The translations under genes and the position numbers were made by a program. The notes beneath the pieces were generated by a model. The model saw only the letters and a list, made by a program, of their open reading frames with translations, searched no databases and was not told the origin of the DNA. From positions 5,781,738-5,845,737 of the forward strand of contig NZ_AP018222.1 of the NCBI RefSeq assembly GCF_002368035.1: a stretch of DNA of 64,000 bases, read 5' to 3'. How positions within the stretch are numbered: the stretch's first letter is position 1; the number at the start of each line of letters is the position of its first letter. This document shows, one piece after another, positions 7,474-16,175 of the stretch. This DNA is from Nostoc linckia NIES-25 (GTDB lineage Bacteria > Cyanobacteriota > Cyanobacteriia > Cyanobacteriales > Nostocaceae).

Positions 7474-9483
7474 ATGGAAAAGTTCTTCAAGCGTCTGTTA
7501 CTGGAAGAACCAGACTTGGAGTATCTGTTTGCCGAAGCGATCGACAGCATGGCAGACTTTTTGTATGAATTGTTTGACTGCTCTATTCACCAACTTCAAC
7601 CTGAGACTCAAAACATCATTGGCGAACCTCTAACGGGTGTGCCACCAGAGCGAGAACATGGCTTCAAGAACGTTGAAGAGTATGGCAAGTTTTTTGCAGA
7701 TGTAGGTATGCGCCCTTATCACTGGGTAAAAGCACGGCAAGTATGGATGTGGATGCTGCCGTCGATTCCCACTTTGGAAGAATACGATCGCGAGGAGTTG
7801 GCAAAAGGCACAAACTCTGCTCTCTACAAGTTCTTCAATACCCATATAATTCTGCCGATGGTAGCTGCAATTCGTCACTATGAAGCAGCCGTACCACCCG
7901 AACTGTTGCTAAAAATGGCAGATTCCTGGCAAGTCATGAGCCAAAACAAACAACAGATGGGGATTGAATTTTATCAAATGCTGTTTGAAAAATATCCCTT
8001 TGTGCTGCCGATTTTTGGCCGTGCAGACATGGATTATCTTTCGCTCCACTTATTCCAAGCACTAGAATTTTTGGTCAACTGCCTCAAAACTGGCAGCAGC
8101 GATGAGATGTTGCGCGAACTGCGTTTCTTGGGACAGGTACATGGTAGCGCAGACGTGCCTACCTGTGCTTATCCGGCAATTACAGAGTGTATGATTGCCT
8201 TAATGGAACGGCATGTCCCAGATTTGACGCCCCAAGTGCGCCAGGGGTGGGTGACGTTGCTGGAGCGAGTAATCAACATTGTTAAGTTGCCCAAGCTGAA
8301 TGAAGAGCGATTGCTCAAAAAAGCCAAACAATTTTTAGACTTAATTGCCTCCGAACAAGCTTGGGAATTGGAAGATAAAGAACGGCGCTGGAAAGAAATT
8401 AAGGAAGAAGTCAAAGCAACAGGCACTTATACTCATACCTACGAAGAATTAGCTTATGGGGCGCAGGTAGCTTGGCGCAATGCTTCCAAATGCGTGGGGC
8501 GGATTGCTTGGAATAATATGATAGTACGCGACCGCCGTCATGTCACCGACCCCGATGAGATGTTCCGCGAACTTGAAGAACACATCCGCTTTGCTACGAA
8601 TGGCGGCAATCTGCAAATTACCATGACCGTCTTCCGTCCCAAGCAACCCAAGGAACCTTGGGGACACCGGATCTGGAATTCCCAACTGTATCGCTATGCA
8701 GCATACCAACAACCCGATGGCAGCATTTTGGGCGACCCAGCCAACTTGGATTTGACCAACGCAATTATCAAATTTGGTTGGCAACCACCAGAAACGCCCA
8801 CAGCTTATGATATTCTGCCACTGGTAATTGAGGCTGCCGGCCAAGCACCGAAGATGTATCACTGGAACAGAGACGAAGTGCTGGAAGTAGAAATCGAGCA
8901 TCCCAGCATTCCAGAGTTGAAGTCACTTGGTATGCGCTGGTATGCAATTCCGGCAATCAGCAACTTCTCTGTGCATATTGGCGGCATCAACTATGGTTGC
9001 ATTCCCTTTAATGGCTGGTACATGGGTACAGAAATCATGCGGGATTTATTGGATGAGTACCGCTATAACATGATGGAGGAAATTGCCAGAGTCCTCAAAT
9101 TAGATACTAGTTCCGAGCAAACCCTGTGGCGCGATCGCGTCGCCTTGGAACTCAACATTGCCATCCTCTACTCCTTCCAGAAAGCGAAGGTAACGATGGT
9201 AGATCGCCAAACAGCTTCTCGTCAGTTCTTGATTCACGACTTGCGCGAAAAGAAAGCCGGACGCGAATGCCCAGGCGATTGGGCTTGGGTTGTTCCCGCC
9301 GTTGGTGGTAGTACCTGTCCGGTATGGCATCATCCAATGCGCGACTTCTATTTAGAACCTGCCTATCATCATGCAGCCGATCGCTGGGCAGTGGAAGACG
9401 ATATCAATCTTGTACGCTTCTGCACAAAATACCCAAGACAAACAACGTTTGGAAACTTGGTTAGAAATTCTCCGCCAAGGTGA
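7474..9483 (+). CDS. nos: Globin-fused nitric oxide synthase, oxygenase part
   Basis: A 669-residue protein. Residues 1-290 look like globin: the first copy (about 1-135) keeps late-helix sequence (VGMRPYHWVKARQVWMWML) and the second (about 145-275) includes FLGQVHG, a candidate proximal His. From about 310 it is an animal-type NOS oxygenase: heme-thiolate Cys C340 in WRNASKCVGRIAWNN, the arginine-binding Glu E520 in GWYMGTEI, and the pterin-side Trp region WVVPAVGGSTCPVWHHPM. It should oxidise L-arginine to NO and citrulline. This globin-NOS order is known from Synechococcus PCC 7335. The ATG at 7474 follows an in-frame stop at 7453, so the N-terminal globin may be trimmed. The frame ends at 9483, just where a flavodoxin domain should begin; the reductase continues in another frame. 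Confidence 0.9.
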   Translation: MEKFFKRLLLEEPDLEYLFAEAIDSMADFLYELFDCSIHQLQPETQNIIGEPLTGVPPEREHGFKNVEEYGKFFADVGMRPYHWVKARQVWMWMLPSIPTLEEYDREELAKGTNSALYKFFNTHIILPMVAAIRHYEAAVPPELLLKMADSWQVMSQNKQQMGIEFYQMLFEKYPFVLPIFGRADMDYLSLHLFQALEFLVNCLKTGSSDEMLRELRFLGQVHGSADVPTCAYPAITECMIALMERHVPDLTPQVRQGWVTLLERVINIVKLPKLNEERLLKKAKQFLDLIASEQAWELEDKERRWKEIKEEVKATGTYTHTYEELAYGAQVAWRNASKCVGRIAWNNMIVRDRRHVTDPDEMFRELEEHIRFATNGGNLQITMTVFRPKQPKEPWGHRIWNSQLYRYAAYQQPDGSILGDPANLDLTNAIIKFGWQPPETPTAYDILPLVIEAAGQAPKMYHWNRDEVLEVEIEHPSIPELKSLGMRWYAIPAISNFSVHIGGINYGCIPFNGWYMGTEIMRDLLDEYRYNMMEEIARVLKLDTSSEQTLWRDRVALELNIAILYSFQKAKVTMVDRQTASRQFLIHDLREKKAGRECPGDWAWVVPAVGGSTCPVWHHPMRDFYLEPAYHHAADRWAVEDDINLVRFCTKYPRQTTFGNLVRNSPPR

Positions 9484-10408
9484 AGATCGTCCCGATAGTA
9501 CCACGCTCAAGAAAACGATTACGGACAATTTCATGAGCATTGCCGATCTATTCGATGAATTCCCCTCTGCCGCCATCACCCTAGAAGCCCTGCTGGAACT
9601 ACTGCCGAAGCAAAAGCCACGCCTTTACTCCATTTCCTCGTGTCCGCTTCTGCATCCCCAACAAATTCAAATTACAGTTGGCGTGTTGCAAATTCACACT
9701 GACGCAGGTAAAGTGCGTCAAGGGCTTTGCTCTAACTACTTAGCCGGACTGGAAGTTGCCTCAAAAGTTCGCATTGGCGTTCGTACTTCTGGCTTCCGTC
9801 CCCCAGCCGATCCCCAAGCGCCAATGCTGATGGTAGGCCCCGGCACAGGAGTATCACCGCTAATTGCCTTCCTGCAATATCGTGAAGCCATACAGAATCA
9901 AGGAACACAGCTAGGAGATGCTTGCTTACACTTCGGCTGCCGCGATCGCGATGACTTCCTCTATGCCGAACAACTTGTCAATTGGCAAAACCGAGGTGTG
10001 TTAACTAATTTAAAAGTAGCTTTTTCGCGCTTAACAGATAAAAAAGTTTACGTACAAGGCTTGATGCAAGAAAATGCCCAAGAACTCTGGCATTTATTGA
10101 ATCATCCGCAATGTAATTACTATGTCTGTGGTGATGCCAAGATGGCAGATGATGTGTTTGAGGTGTTTATGGCGATCGCCAAATCTGTTGGCGAACTCTC
10201 ACACATTGAAGCGGTAGAATTCTTTGAGCGCATGAAGAAAGAGAAACGTTTCCATACAGATGTTTGGGGCGTGCAATTGCACTTTAAACAAGCGATCGAG
10301 CAGGTGCAAAAAGATAACTACTCAAAAGCTGAAAAATGGCTCAATAGAGTCAAGGAATCACCCAATGAGCAATTAGCAATTGAAAAAGGGCAACCTGTAA
10401 CTGTCTAA
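9371..10408 (+). pseudogene. nos: NOS reductase remnant: FAD/NADPH domains without the FMN domain
   Basis: In frame +1 relative to the oxygenase and overlapping it by 113 bases. Residues 9-17 (KTISILYAS) are the first strand of a flavodoxin; the next residues (NTQDKQRLETWLEIL) already match the late FAD-domain region of animal NOS reductases. The rest is good reductase: FAD motif RLYSISS (84-90), QGLCSNYL (117-124), NADPH motif VGPGTGVSP (155-163), FGCRDRDDFLYAEQL and YYVCGDAKMADDVFEV. About 150 residues of FMN domain plus the connecting domain are therefore missing, and a frameshift near 9390-9400 separates this from the oxygenase. Electrons could not pass FAD to FMN to heme. A separately translated NADPH reductase is a less likely alternative; no start with a ribosome site is evident. 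Confidence 0.8.
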
Positions 10409-10440
10409 TATCATGTGCGGTTAATTACTTACTAAACCCG

Positions 10441-10517
10441 AAGAACCCCACCCCTTAATCCCCTCCCCGCTTGCTCTTAGGGGAGACAAAGCACAGCTTT
10501 GGCGGGGTGGGGTTTAA
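10441..10517. repeat. C/G-rich palindromic intergenic repeat
   Basis: CCCCACCCC near 10447 is answered by GGGGTGGGG near 10504, around ACAAAGCACAGCTTTGGC. It lies just past the NOS remnant. The rest of the gap to 10762 shows no gene; it contains a CCCTGCTCCCCCTGC-type low-complexity run and the pair GAATTC...GAATTCGAGAGATTC. Confidence 0.45.
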
Positions 10518-10762
10518 TGATTACCGAAATCATAACTAATACAAAATCCGCTTTTATAAACCCTCTTTCTTCTTCCCCTACCTCCCCTGCTCCCCCTGCT
10601 TTTTGACAAAAGAGGGTAGTCAACAAGGATTTGGTATAATTACCCGAACATGATATAAGCTTCTAAAGCTGCTCAAGGTAAAAAGCCAAACAAGGACTCG
10701 TTTACCCAGAGAATCTCCCGAATTCAATTCGAGAGATTCTTAATTATGAATTAGTATTACTC

Positions 10763-11080
10763 TTGAACGTACTCAAACAGAATTTTGAGATATTTATCCA
10801 AAGATTTAGTAGGCGTTCCTTTCCTCCACATAGCAGTCGATCGCGCATAGTATATGGGATGGTGGAGCCGCATAAACACAAATTGAGGATGAGGCAGCAT
10901 ATTCTGGACGACTTAGTTATCAAAGGATTGGGGGTACAAAATTTAACCATCAGTGGCGATTTAGCTTTCAATAGTCTGTTCGTTGACGACGCCAATGTTG
11001 CGATCGAGGGTTTGACCTTCGCCGATGGTAAGAACGGCATTAGTGTGGGTAGTGGTGTTAACCTAACGGTCAAATTTTAA
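10763..11080 (+). pseudogene. Fragment of a right-handed beta-helix surface protein
   Basis: The 105-codon frame carries, from about residue 45, GVQNLTISGDLAFNSLFV, then DDANVAIEGLTFADG and a closing GSGVNLTV. This is the rung pattern of secreted parallel beta-helix proteins (NLTISGN...FxV...V.I.GLT...G). Real members have hundreds of residues and a signal peptide; here there are about two rungs and the first 44 residues look like read-through of noncoding DNA. I call it a decayed fragment; the opposite-strand ORF over the same bases is a shadow. Confidence 0.5.
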
Positions 11081-11818
11081 AATGAAGTTATCTGCTTGCT
11101 GAATTCCGAAATAACTTCTGAGTTATCCAATATAAAGAAGTAACTTGGTGTGAAAAAACTAAAGTATGTAAAGATAAGTGAATACAGAGAATTTCTCTAT
11201 CCAAGTAACTAAGATATGAGCGCTCGTTTGAGGTACTTATACACTAGGAAACAAGCAATAAGCAATAGCTAAGAGGCTTAAAAGCTCTTAGTATGAATAC
11301 ATCTGTTGATTTTCTAAGCTAGCTGGCTGCTGCCATAACTCGTAGGCAAGACAAAACTCTATCAAAGCTGCGAGTCGTCGATTTGCCATAGAAAATCAAA
11401 CATTAAGCAGAGGCGTTCAGGTTAAATGCATACGGGTAGTATGTTCAAAAAATAGTATAAATAGCAAAAATTTAAGTATAAAAAAGCGCGAATTATCACA
11501 GCTAACTTTACTCTTGAATTTCTTTACATAGTTATTAATTTTCTCACCGATTTACTTAAATATAGTATGCTCAAACCCAAAAACAAAACATTTTAATGTA
11601 AAAAAAACTACTGAAGCACGGAGCTTTCTACGAATTATGAAATATCAAAAATGCTGTGATTCAGCAATTTTAGGCGGTATATCTAAAAGTTATATGTACG
11701 ATGCTTATAAAGCATTAGACTTTACTGACTTGTCCTATTAATCTGAATACTTAAGGTTATAAATTTCAAAAAGTTAAATTCCGTGCCAGTGGATGTAATT
11801 AGCTTAGGAGTGTGTTAA
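11081..11818. other. 740-bp AT-rich spacer upstream of the crcB pair
   Basis: No ORF, tRNA or repeat with a clear family is visible. AAGAGGCTTAAAAGCTCTTA near 11271 is a short hairpin. Because fluoride channel genes follow, I looked for a crcB fluoride riboswitch and could not identify one. A ribosome site TAGGAG (11805-11810) ends the spacer. Confidence 0.5.
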
Positions 11819-12217
11819 TTGTTGCAGAATGTTACTTTTTTTGGTGTGCTGGCGATCGCTATTGGTGCAATACCTGGTGCGGTGAGTCGGTATTATCTAA
11901 CTGAATTTTGCAAAAGAGCCATAGGTACAAACTTTCCTTATGGCACTTTTATTATCAATTTCACAGGCTGTTTACTGATGGGCTTTTTCTTTACCTTATT
12001 TAAAGGGATAAAAGGATTTCCACCTGAGATAGATTTATTGGTAAGAACAGGTTTCTTGGGTTCTTATACAACCTTTTCAACCTACGGATACGATACATTC
12101 TCGCTGTGGCGAAATGAGAAACAGGGAACCAGCATTTTTTATTGGGCGGGTAGTGCGATGTTAGCAGTAGTTGGTATTATCTTAGGTGGTTATTTAGCGC
12201 ATCTCTTCGTGAAATGA
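11819..12217 (+). CDS. crcB: Fluoride channel CrcB/Fluc, first of a pair
   Basis: A 132-residue, four-helix membrane protein of normal Fluc length. Hallmarks: GAIPGAVSRYYL at the start, the conserved Asn-containing segment GTFIINFTGCLLMGF, and GSYTTFSTYGYDTF, with the Phe/Thr/Ser track and helix-break of the fluoride pathway. Fluc proteins expel toxic F- as dual-topology dimers. Start is TTG (11819 or the next codon) about eight bases after TAGGAG; no ATG fits. The second crcB begins 67 bases downstream, so the two are probably co-transcribed and may form a heterodimer with opposite topologies; that pairing is inferred. Confidence 0.93.
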   Translation: MLQNVTFFGVLAIAIGAIPGAVSRYYLTEFCKRAIGTNFPYGTFIINFTGCLLMGFFFTLFKGIKGFPPEIDLLVRTGFLGSYTTFSTYGYDTFSLWRNEKQGTSIFYWAGSAMLAVVGIILGGYLAHLFVK

Positions 12218-12284
12218 TAGCCATTCACTTCAACAAAAATACCAATCTGTATCCAATTAGTTAATTACGAAGGAAACTTTAATA

Positions 12285-12701
12285 ATGCAGAATACTTTTA
12301 TCCGCACCGTTATGGCGATCGCTTTGGGTGCGATTCCTGGCGCTTTAGGACGCTACTTTATCACTGAATTTACCAAAGCAATTATTGGGAAAGACTTTTC
12401 CTACTATGGCACGTTTTTTATTAATGTCACAGGCTGTTTTGTCATTGCTTTGTTTTACACCTTAAACGAGCAAAAGTTTAAAAGCCTTTCACCTGAAATT
12501 CGGTTAGCGATCGCCACTGGTTTTTGCGGCGCTTATACCACTTTTTCGACTTACGGATTAGAGACTTTTACCCAAATAGATAAAGGCAATACAACAGTAG
12601 CTTTAATCTATTGGTTAGGCAGTATGGTAGCTGGCATGATTGCTGTCCAATTGGGTGTAGTTCTAGGTAGCCTTAATTCTAAATCCAGCGTTACCGATTA
12701 A
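12285..12701 (+). CDS. crcB: Fluoride channel CrcB/Fluc, second of a pair
   Basis: A 138-residue paralogue of the preceding gene with the same four-helix plan: GAIPGALGRYFI, GTFFINVTGCFVIALF and CGAYTTFSTYGLETF. AAGGAAACTTTAATA precedes the ATG, a good ribosome site. The pair has clearly diverged, as expected of stable two-gene Fluc systems whose products insert in opposite orientation, rather than of a recent duplication. The 168 bases after it contain AGTGAG...CTCACT (about 12749-12767), a short stem-loop that may end the operon before the bestrophin gene. Confidence 0.93.
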   Translation: MQNTFIRTVMAIALGAIPGALGRYFITEFTKAIIGKDFSYYGTFFINVTGCFVIALFYTLNEQKFKSLSPEIRLAIATGFCGAYTTFSTYGLETFTQIDKGNTTVALIYWLGSMVAGMIAVQLGVVLGSLNSKSSVTD

Positions 12702-12869
12702 TAGGATAAATCAGCTGTAACAGGGAAGGGAGAACAGGCAACGTAAGAGTGAGTACAAAACTCACTGTTAGCTTTTCCCTCTCCCAAAAAACTTGATATG
12801 AGTTAGTGCTTCCGCTTCAGCATAAGAGGCAAATATATAGATAAATTAGGTGCAAAAAGTCGAGGGAAG

Positions 12870-13802
12870 ATGAAATTTGTAAAGAGATCGACGTGGTTAG
12901 ATTTAGCAATTGATTTAAGAAGTTCTGTTATTCACGCGATTTGGCGGCGAGTATTAGCTACTATGATCTTTGCTTTTATAATTGCGATCGCCTATCACAA
13001 AGGATTTGCTGTAAACCAACCTACTCTAGCTGGTTTAATCCCTGGAGTCGTCCTTGGCCTTTTATTGGTTTTTAGAACTAATACAGCTTATGAGAGATAT
13101 TGGGAAGCTTGTAAAATTTGGTATAACTTGGTCAGTGCCAGTAGGATTCTATGCCGAAATATTTGGGTAATTGTTCCAGTAAATAATCCTGAGGATTTGA
13201 AAATAAAAATATCTAGTATTAGATTAATTGGACTATTAATAGTTGCTTTGAAGTTACATTTAAGAAATCAACGCATTGATGATAATTTCTTAAAAAACAT
13301 CATTCCGCAAGATCATTATTGGCAATTAAAAGAAGTTAATAACGTCCCGCTCAGAATTATTAATTGGCTTGGCGAATATTTCGGACAATTGTTTGACGAA
13401 AGAAACGAAAAACGTAATATAATTTGCAACAGATCGTTTATTGAATTAAATCGTTCCTTAGACCAAATAACAATGCTATTTGGTGACTGTCAGCGAATTT
13501 TAGATACACCACTACCCAAACCTTATTCAATTCATTTAAAACATTTATTATTGTTATATTGTTTTGCTTTACCTTTTCAATTTGTAGAACAACTAGATTG
13601 GTTCACTATCCCGACTGTGGGAATTATCAGCTTTGCACTACTGGGAATAGAAGATATTGGGGTGGAAATTGAAAATCCTTTCGGTTACGATAGCAATGAC
13701 TTACCATTAGATAGATTTTGTCAAGAGCTACAAGCAGAAATTGAGACAGAATGGGTTAATTATGAACCAAATTTTGCTCACTACGAAGCTGAGATTTTAT
13801 GA
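12870..13802 (+). CDS. Bestrophin-family anion channel
   Basis: A 310-residue membrane protein of the bacterial bestrophin family (UPF0187). The N-terminal helices contain the family-defining stretch GVVLGLLLVFRTNTAYERYWE, close to residues 55-75, followed by the WYNLVSASRILCRNIW helix. A second hydrophobic pair lies at about 225-265 (LLLLYCFALPFQFVEQLDWF), and the tail has GIEDIGVEIENPFGYDSNDLPLD, the calcium-clasp-like acidic segment. Bestrophins form pentameric channels for Cl- or other anions; in algae they feed HCO3- to the thylakoid lumen. Substrate here is unknown. The stop overlaps the next gene by four bases (ATGA), so the two, and probably the globin gene beyond, form an operon. Confidence 0.92.
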   Translation: MKFVKRSTWLDLAIDLRSSVIHAIWRRVLATMIFAFIIAIAYHKGFAVNQPTLAGLIPGVVLGLLLVFRTNTAYERYWEACKIWYNLVSASRILCRNIWVIVPVNNPEDLKIKISSIRLIGLLIVALKLHLRNQRIDDNFLKNIIPQDHYWQLKEVNNVPLRIINWLGEYFGQLFDERNEKRNIICNRSFIELNRSLDQITMLFGDCQRILDTPLPKPYSIHLKHLLLLYCFALPFQFVEQLDWFTIPTVGIISFALLGIEDIGVEIENPFGYDSNDLPLDRFCQELQAEIETEWVNYEPNFAHYEAEIL

Positions 13803-14116
13803 AAATAGACAAATTTTTATTAGCTCAAAATATGGCGTTTTTAATCGCCATCCCCCCAGAAAGTAATTTAGCAAAGCTGTTGTCTTTTTGTTTAACTACG
13901 AGAACTAGGAGTAATTTATCGGGGATAGAACTGATAAAAATCACTTGTGAACTGATGGAGAATCCATCAAATATTGCCTACTGGACTCAAGAAATCATGG
14001 GATTGGATTTAGATTACACCAGCGAAGAGTGGAAATCTTTAGGGGAGATGGGAATTAGAAACAGTGAAGAATTTATGGTCAAGGTGTGGGAAGAACTAAA
14101 TAGTTTAGATTTATAG
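13799..14116 (+). CDS. Hypothetical 105-residue protein coupled to bestrophin
   Basis: I do not recognise this protein. It is small, soluble, acidic towards its C-terminus and mostly helical by eye (SNLAKLLSFCLTTRTRSNLS, then EELNSLDL). There is no signal peptide, metal-binding cluster or repeat. Its start overlaps the bestrophin stop as ATGA and its stop lies two bases before the globin ATG, so it is translationally coupled on both sides. That argues it is a real gene acting with the channel or globin protein rather than a chance ORF. Confidence 0.65.
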   Translation: MKIDKFLLAQNMAFLIAIPPESNLAKLLSFCLTTRTRSNLSGIELIKITCELMENPSNIAYWTQEIMGLDLDYTSEEWKSLGEMGIRNSEEFMVKVWEELNSLDL

Positions 14117-14118
14117 CC

Positions 14119-16035
14119 ATGTCTCTCAATATTGAGCTTTTAGAGCAAAGTTTTGAGCAAATTAAACCTTATGCAGACGATTTCGTCGCCAGCTTCTACA
14201 CAAACTTATTTGCTGCTCACCCAGAGGTGAGACCTCTGTTTGCAAATACTGAGATGGAGAAGCAGCAAAAAAAGCTGCTGAATTCGCTGGTTTTAGTCGT
14301 CGAAAATCTTCGCTATCCAGACGTTTTAGAAGCAGTTCTCGATTCACTGGGATCTAGACACGTTATCTACGGAGCTATTCCTCAGTATTATCCTGCGGTG
14401 GGACAAGCTTTGATACTTACATTTGAGCAGTATCTCGAAGACGCTTGGACTCCCGAACACAAAAAAGCTTGGACGGATGCTTATGGAGCGATCGCCGCGC
14501 AAATGTTGAAGGGAACAGCGAGTGTAAATACAGAACAAGAGCGATCGCCAAGTCTACCATTGACATTGCAACCGAAAACAATTCCCTCACCTCCAACTCC
14601 GACTTCCGTACCCGACATTTTACCAACAGCAGAAGTCGAGGAAACACCTGTATTAGCGCTGTCAGAGTTGCCTGTAGAACTGCTGGAAAGAAGCTTTGAG
14701 AACATCAAACTTCATGCTGAAGAATTTGCCGCCAGCTTCTACGAAAATCTGTTTCAGGCTCACCCAGAGGTAAAACCTCTCTTTGCCAAAACTGATATGG
14801 CTTTGCAAAACAAAAAGCTGTTGCAATCTTTGGTCTTAGTAGTAGAAAATCTCCGCAATCCAGAAGCTTTAAGGGCAGTTTTAGAGAATTTGGGAGCTAG
14901 ACACGTTGGCTATGGTTCTGTTCCCAAACAATACGGCGCAATCAATAAAATACTGCTGTTGACTTTTGAGCAATACCTCCAGGAAAGTTGGACTCCTGAA
15001 CTCAACAGAGCGTGGAAAAATGCCTTAACCACGATTACCCAACAAATGTTAAAAGGCTCAAGAACAGAATCTGTATCTGCGCCAGAAGTTGCAAAAAAAG
15101 CAAACACTCGGCAAACTTCAGAATTAAAAACACAAATCCCCAGCAAATCTGAAGAATTTCATACCGAAATATCACGACAGCCATCAAGAAGTCGGAGAAA
15201 ATCAAGGAGATCTCCAAGAGGTCAAAGAAGCTTATTGCATCTTTATGTATTGTGGCTGAGATCCTTAATTGAAGCTGTTAAAAAAATTCCCAAGCAATTA
15301 AGCAAGACTTTCTGGGAACTACCAACCTGGGCGATCGCACTTGCTACAGTCTTAATTATGTCAGCTGTTTTTATCTTTGCTGATGAGCATTCTGCACTGG
15401 GAAAACTTCTCGCTGGCGTTGAGGCTATTAGTATATTGGTTGCCGTAGTTTTATTCGTCAAAGAAACTCCCGATCGCCGCAAACAATTTCAGTATCAAGC
15501 TTGGAGTACAGTTGATGCAGCCCACGGTGTCAAAGTTAGCTATGCCAGAATTCTTGCACTTCAAGATTTGAACGAAGACGGTGTTTCTCTCAGAGGTTTG
15601 GATGCTCCTGGTGCAGAGTTAGTAGAGATTAATCTCTCCCATGCCAATCTGAGTAAAACCAATTTAATTGAAAGCGATTTGACTAATGCCAATCTCAGCC
15701 ATGCCAATTTAGATAATGCTAATCTCACTCAGGCGAAACTGAGTGGTGCAGATTTGAGCCATGCAAAACTCGGTTTTGCTTGCTTGAGTCAAGCTAATCT
15801 TAGTAGTGCCAATCTGAGTGGAGCTAATTTGATTTGTGCAGATTTGAGCCATGCCAACCTCAGTGGTGCTAATTTGAAGGATGCTAGTTTGAGCGGTGCT
15901 AACTTAGAGGGAGCCTACCTAACTGGTGCTAATCTTAAGAATGCTAAAGTCAGCGATTATGAACTTAATAGCGCCTACCTCGAAGGTGCGATTATGCCGG
16001 ATGGTTCAAAATATCGCTCTCAAAGGAAGTCTTAA
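14119..16035 (+). CDS. Two-globin, membrane-anchored, pentapeptide-repeat protein
   Basis: A 638-residue protein with an unusual order of parts. Residues 4-133 and 184-313 are two similar globin domains (SFxxIKxxAxxFxASFYxNL, HPEVxPLF), each with a proximal-type His, H81 in GSRHVIYG and H262 in GARHVGYG. A Pro/Ser-rich linker separates them, and a basic Ser/Arg segment (355-372) follows. Two hydrophobic helices (about 403-420 and 433-448) form a hairpin anchor. Residues 496-628 are about 26 pentapeptide units of the A(N/D)LSx type, a right-handed quadrilateral helix. I infer a membrane-bound O2/NO-binding sensor or scavenger with a rod-like partner-binding tail. It is last in a coupled operon with bestrophin. 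Globin-coupled pentapeptide proteins are not something I can match to a characterised enzyme. Confidence 0.85.
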   Translation: MSLNIELLEQSFEQIKPYADDFVASFYTNLFAAHPEVRPLFANTEMEKQQKKLLNSLVLVVENLRYPDVLEAVLDSLGSRHVIYGAIPQYYPAVGQALILTFEQYLEDAWTPEHKKAWTDAYGAIAAQMLKGTASVNTEQERSPSLPLTLQPKTIPSPPTPTSVPDILPTAEVEETPVLALSELPVELLERSFENIKLHAEEFAASFYENLFQAHPEVKPLFAKTDMALQNKKLLQSLVLVVENLRNPEALRAVLENLGARHVGYGSVPKQYGAINKILLLTFEQYLQESWTPELNRAWKNALTTITQQMLKGSRTESVSAPEVAKKANTRQTSELKTQIPSKSEEFHTEISRQPSRSRRKSRRSPRGQRSLLHLYVLWLRSLIEAVKKIPKQLSKTFWELPTWAIALATVLIMSAVFIFADEHSALGKLLAGVEAISILVAVVLFVKETPDRRKQFQYQAWSTVDAAHGVKVSYARILALQDLNEDGVSLRGLDAPGAELVEINLSHANLSKTNLIESDLTNANLSHANLDNANLTQAKLSGADLSHAKLGFACLSQANLSSANLSGANLICADLSHANLSGANLKDASLSGANLEGAYLTGANLKNAKVSDYELNSAYLEGAIMPDGSKYRSQRKS

Positions 16036-16175
16036 AAGCCGAAACCATTAAAAGGGAACAGGCAATAGTTTGATACTTATAGCGGTAGTCACATAGGTTA
16101 GGACATAATGACAAGTTTGAATGCCAGGAATAGTAATACTTTGACCTCCTGCCTTCTGCTATAATTGGTCAAAAT

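Noticed and set aside
11081..11818. Fluoride (crcB) riboswitch upstream of the fluoride channels
   Set aside because: I could not find the conserved pseudoknot sequence elements; a covariance search is needed to be sure.
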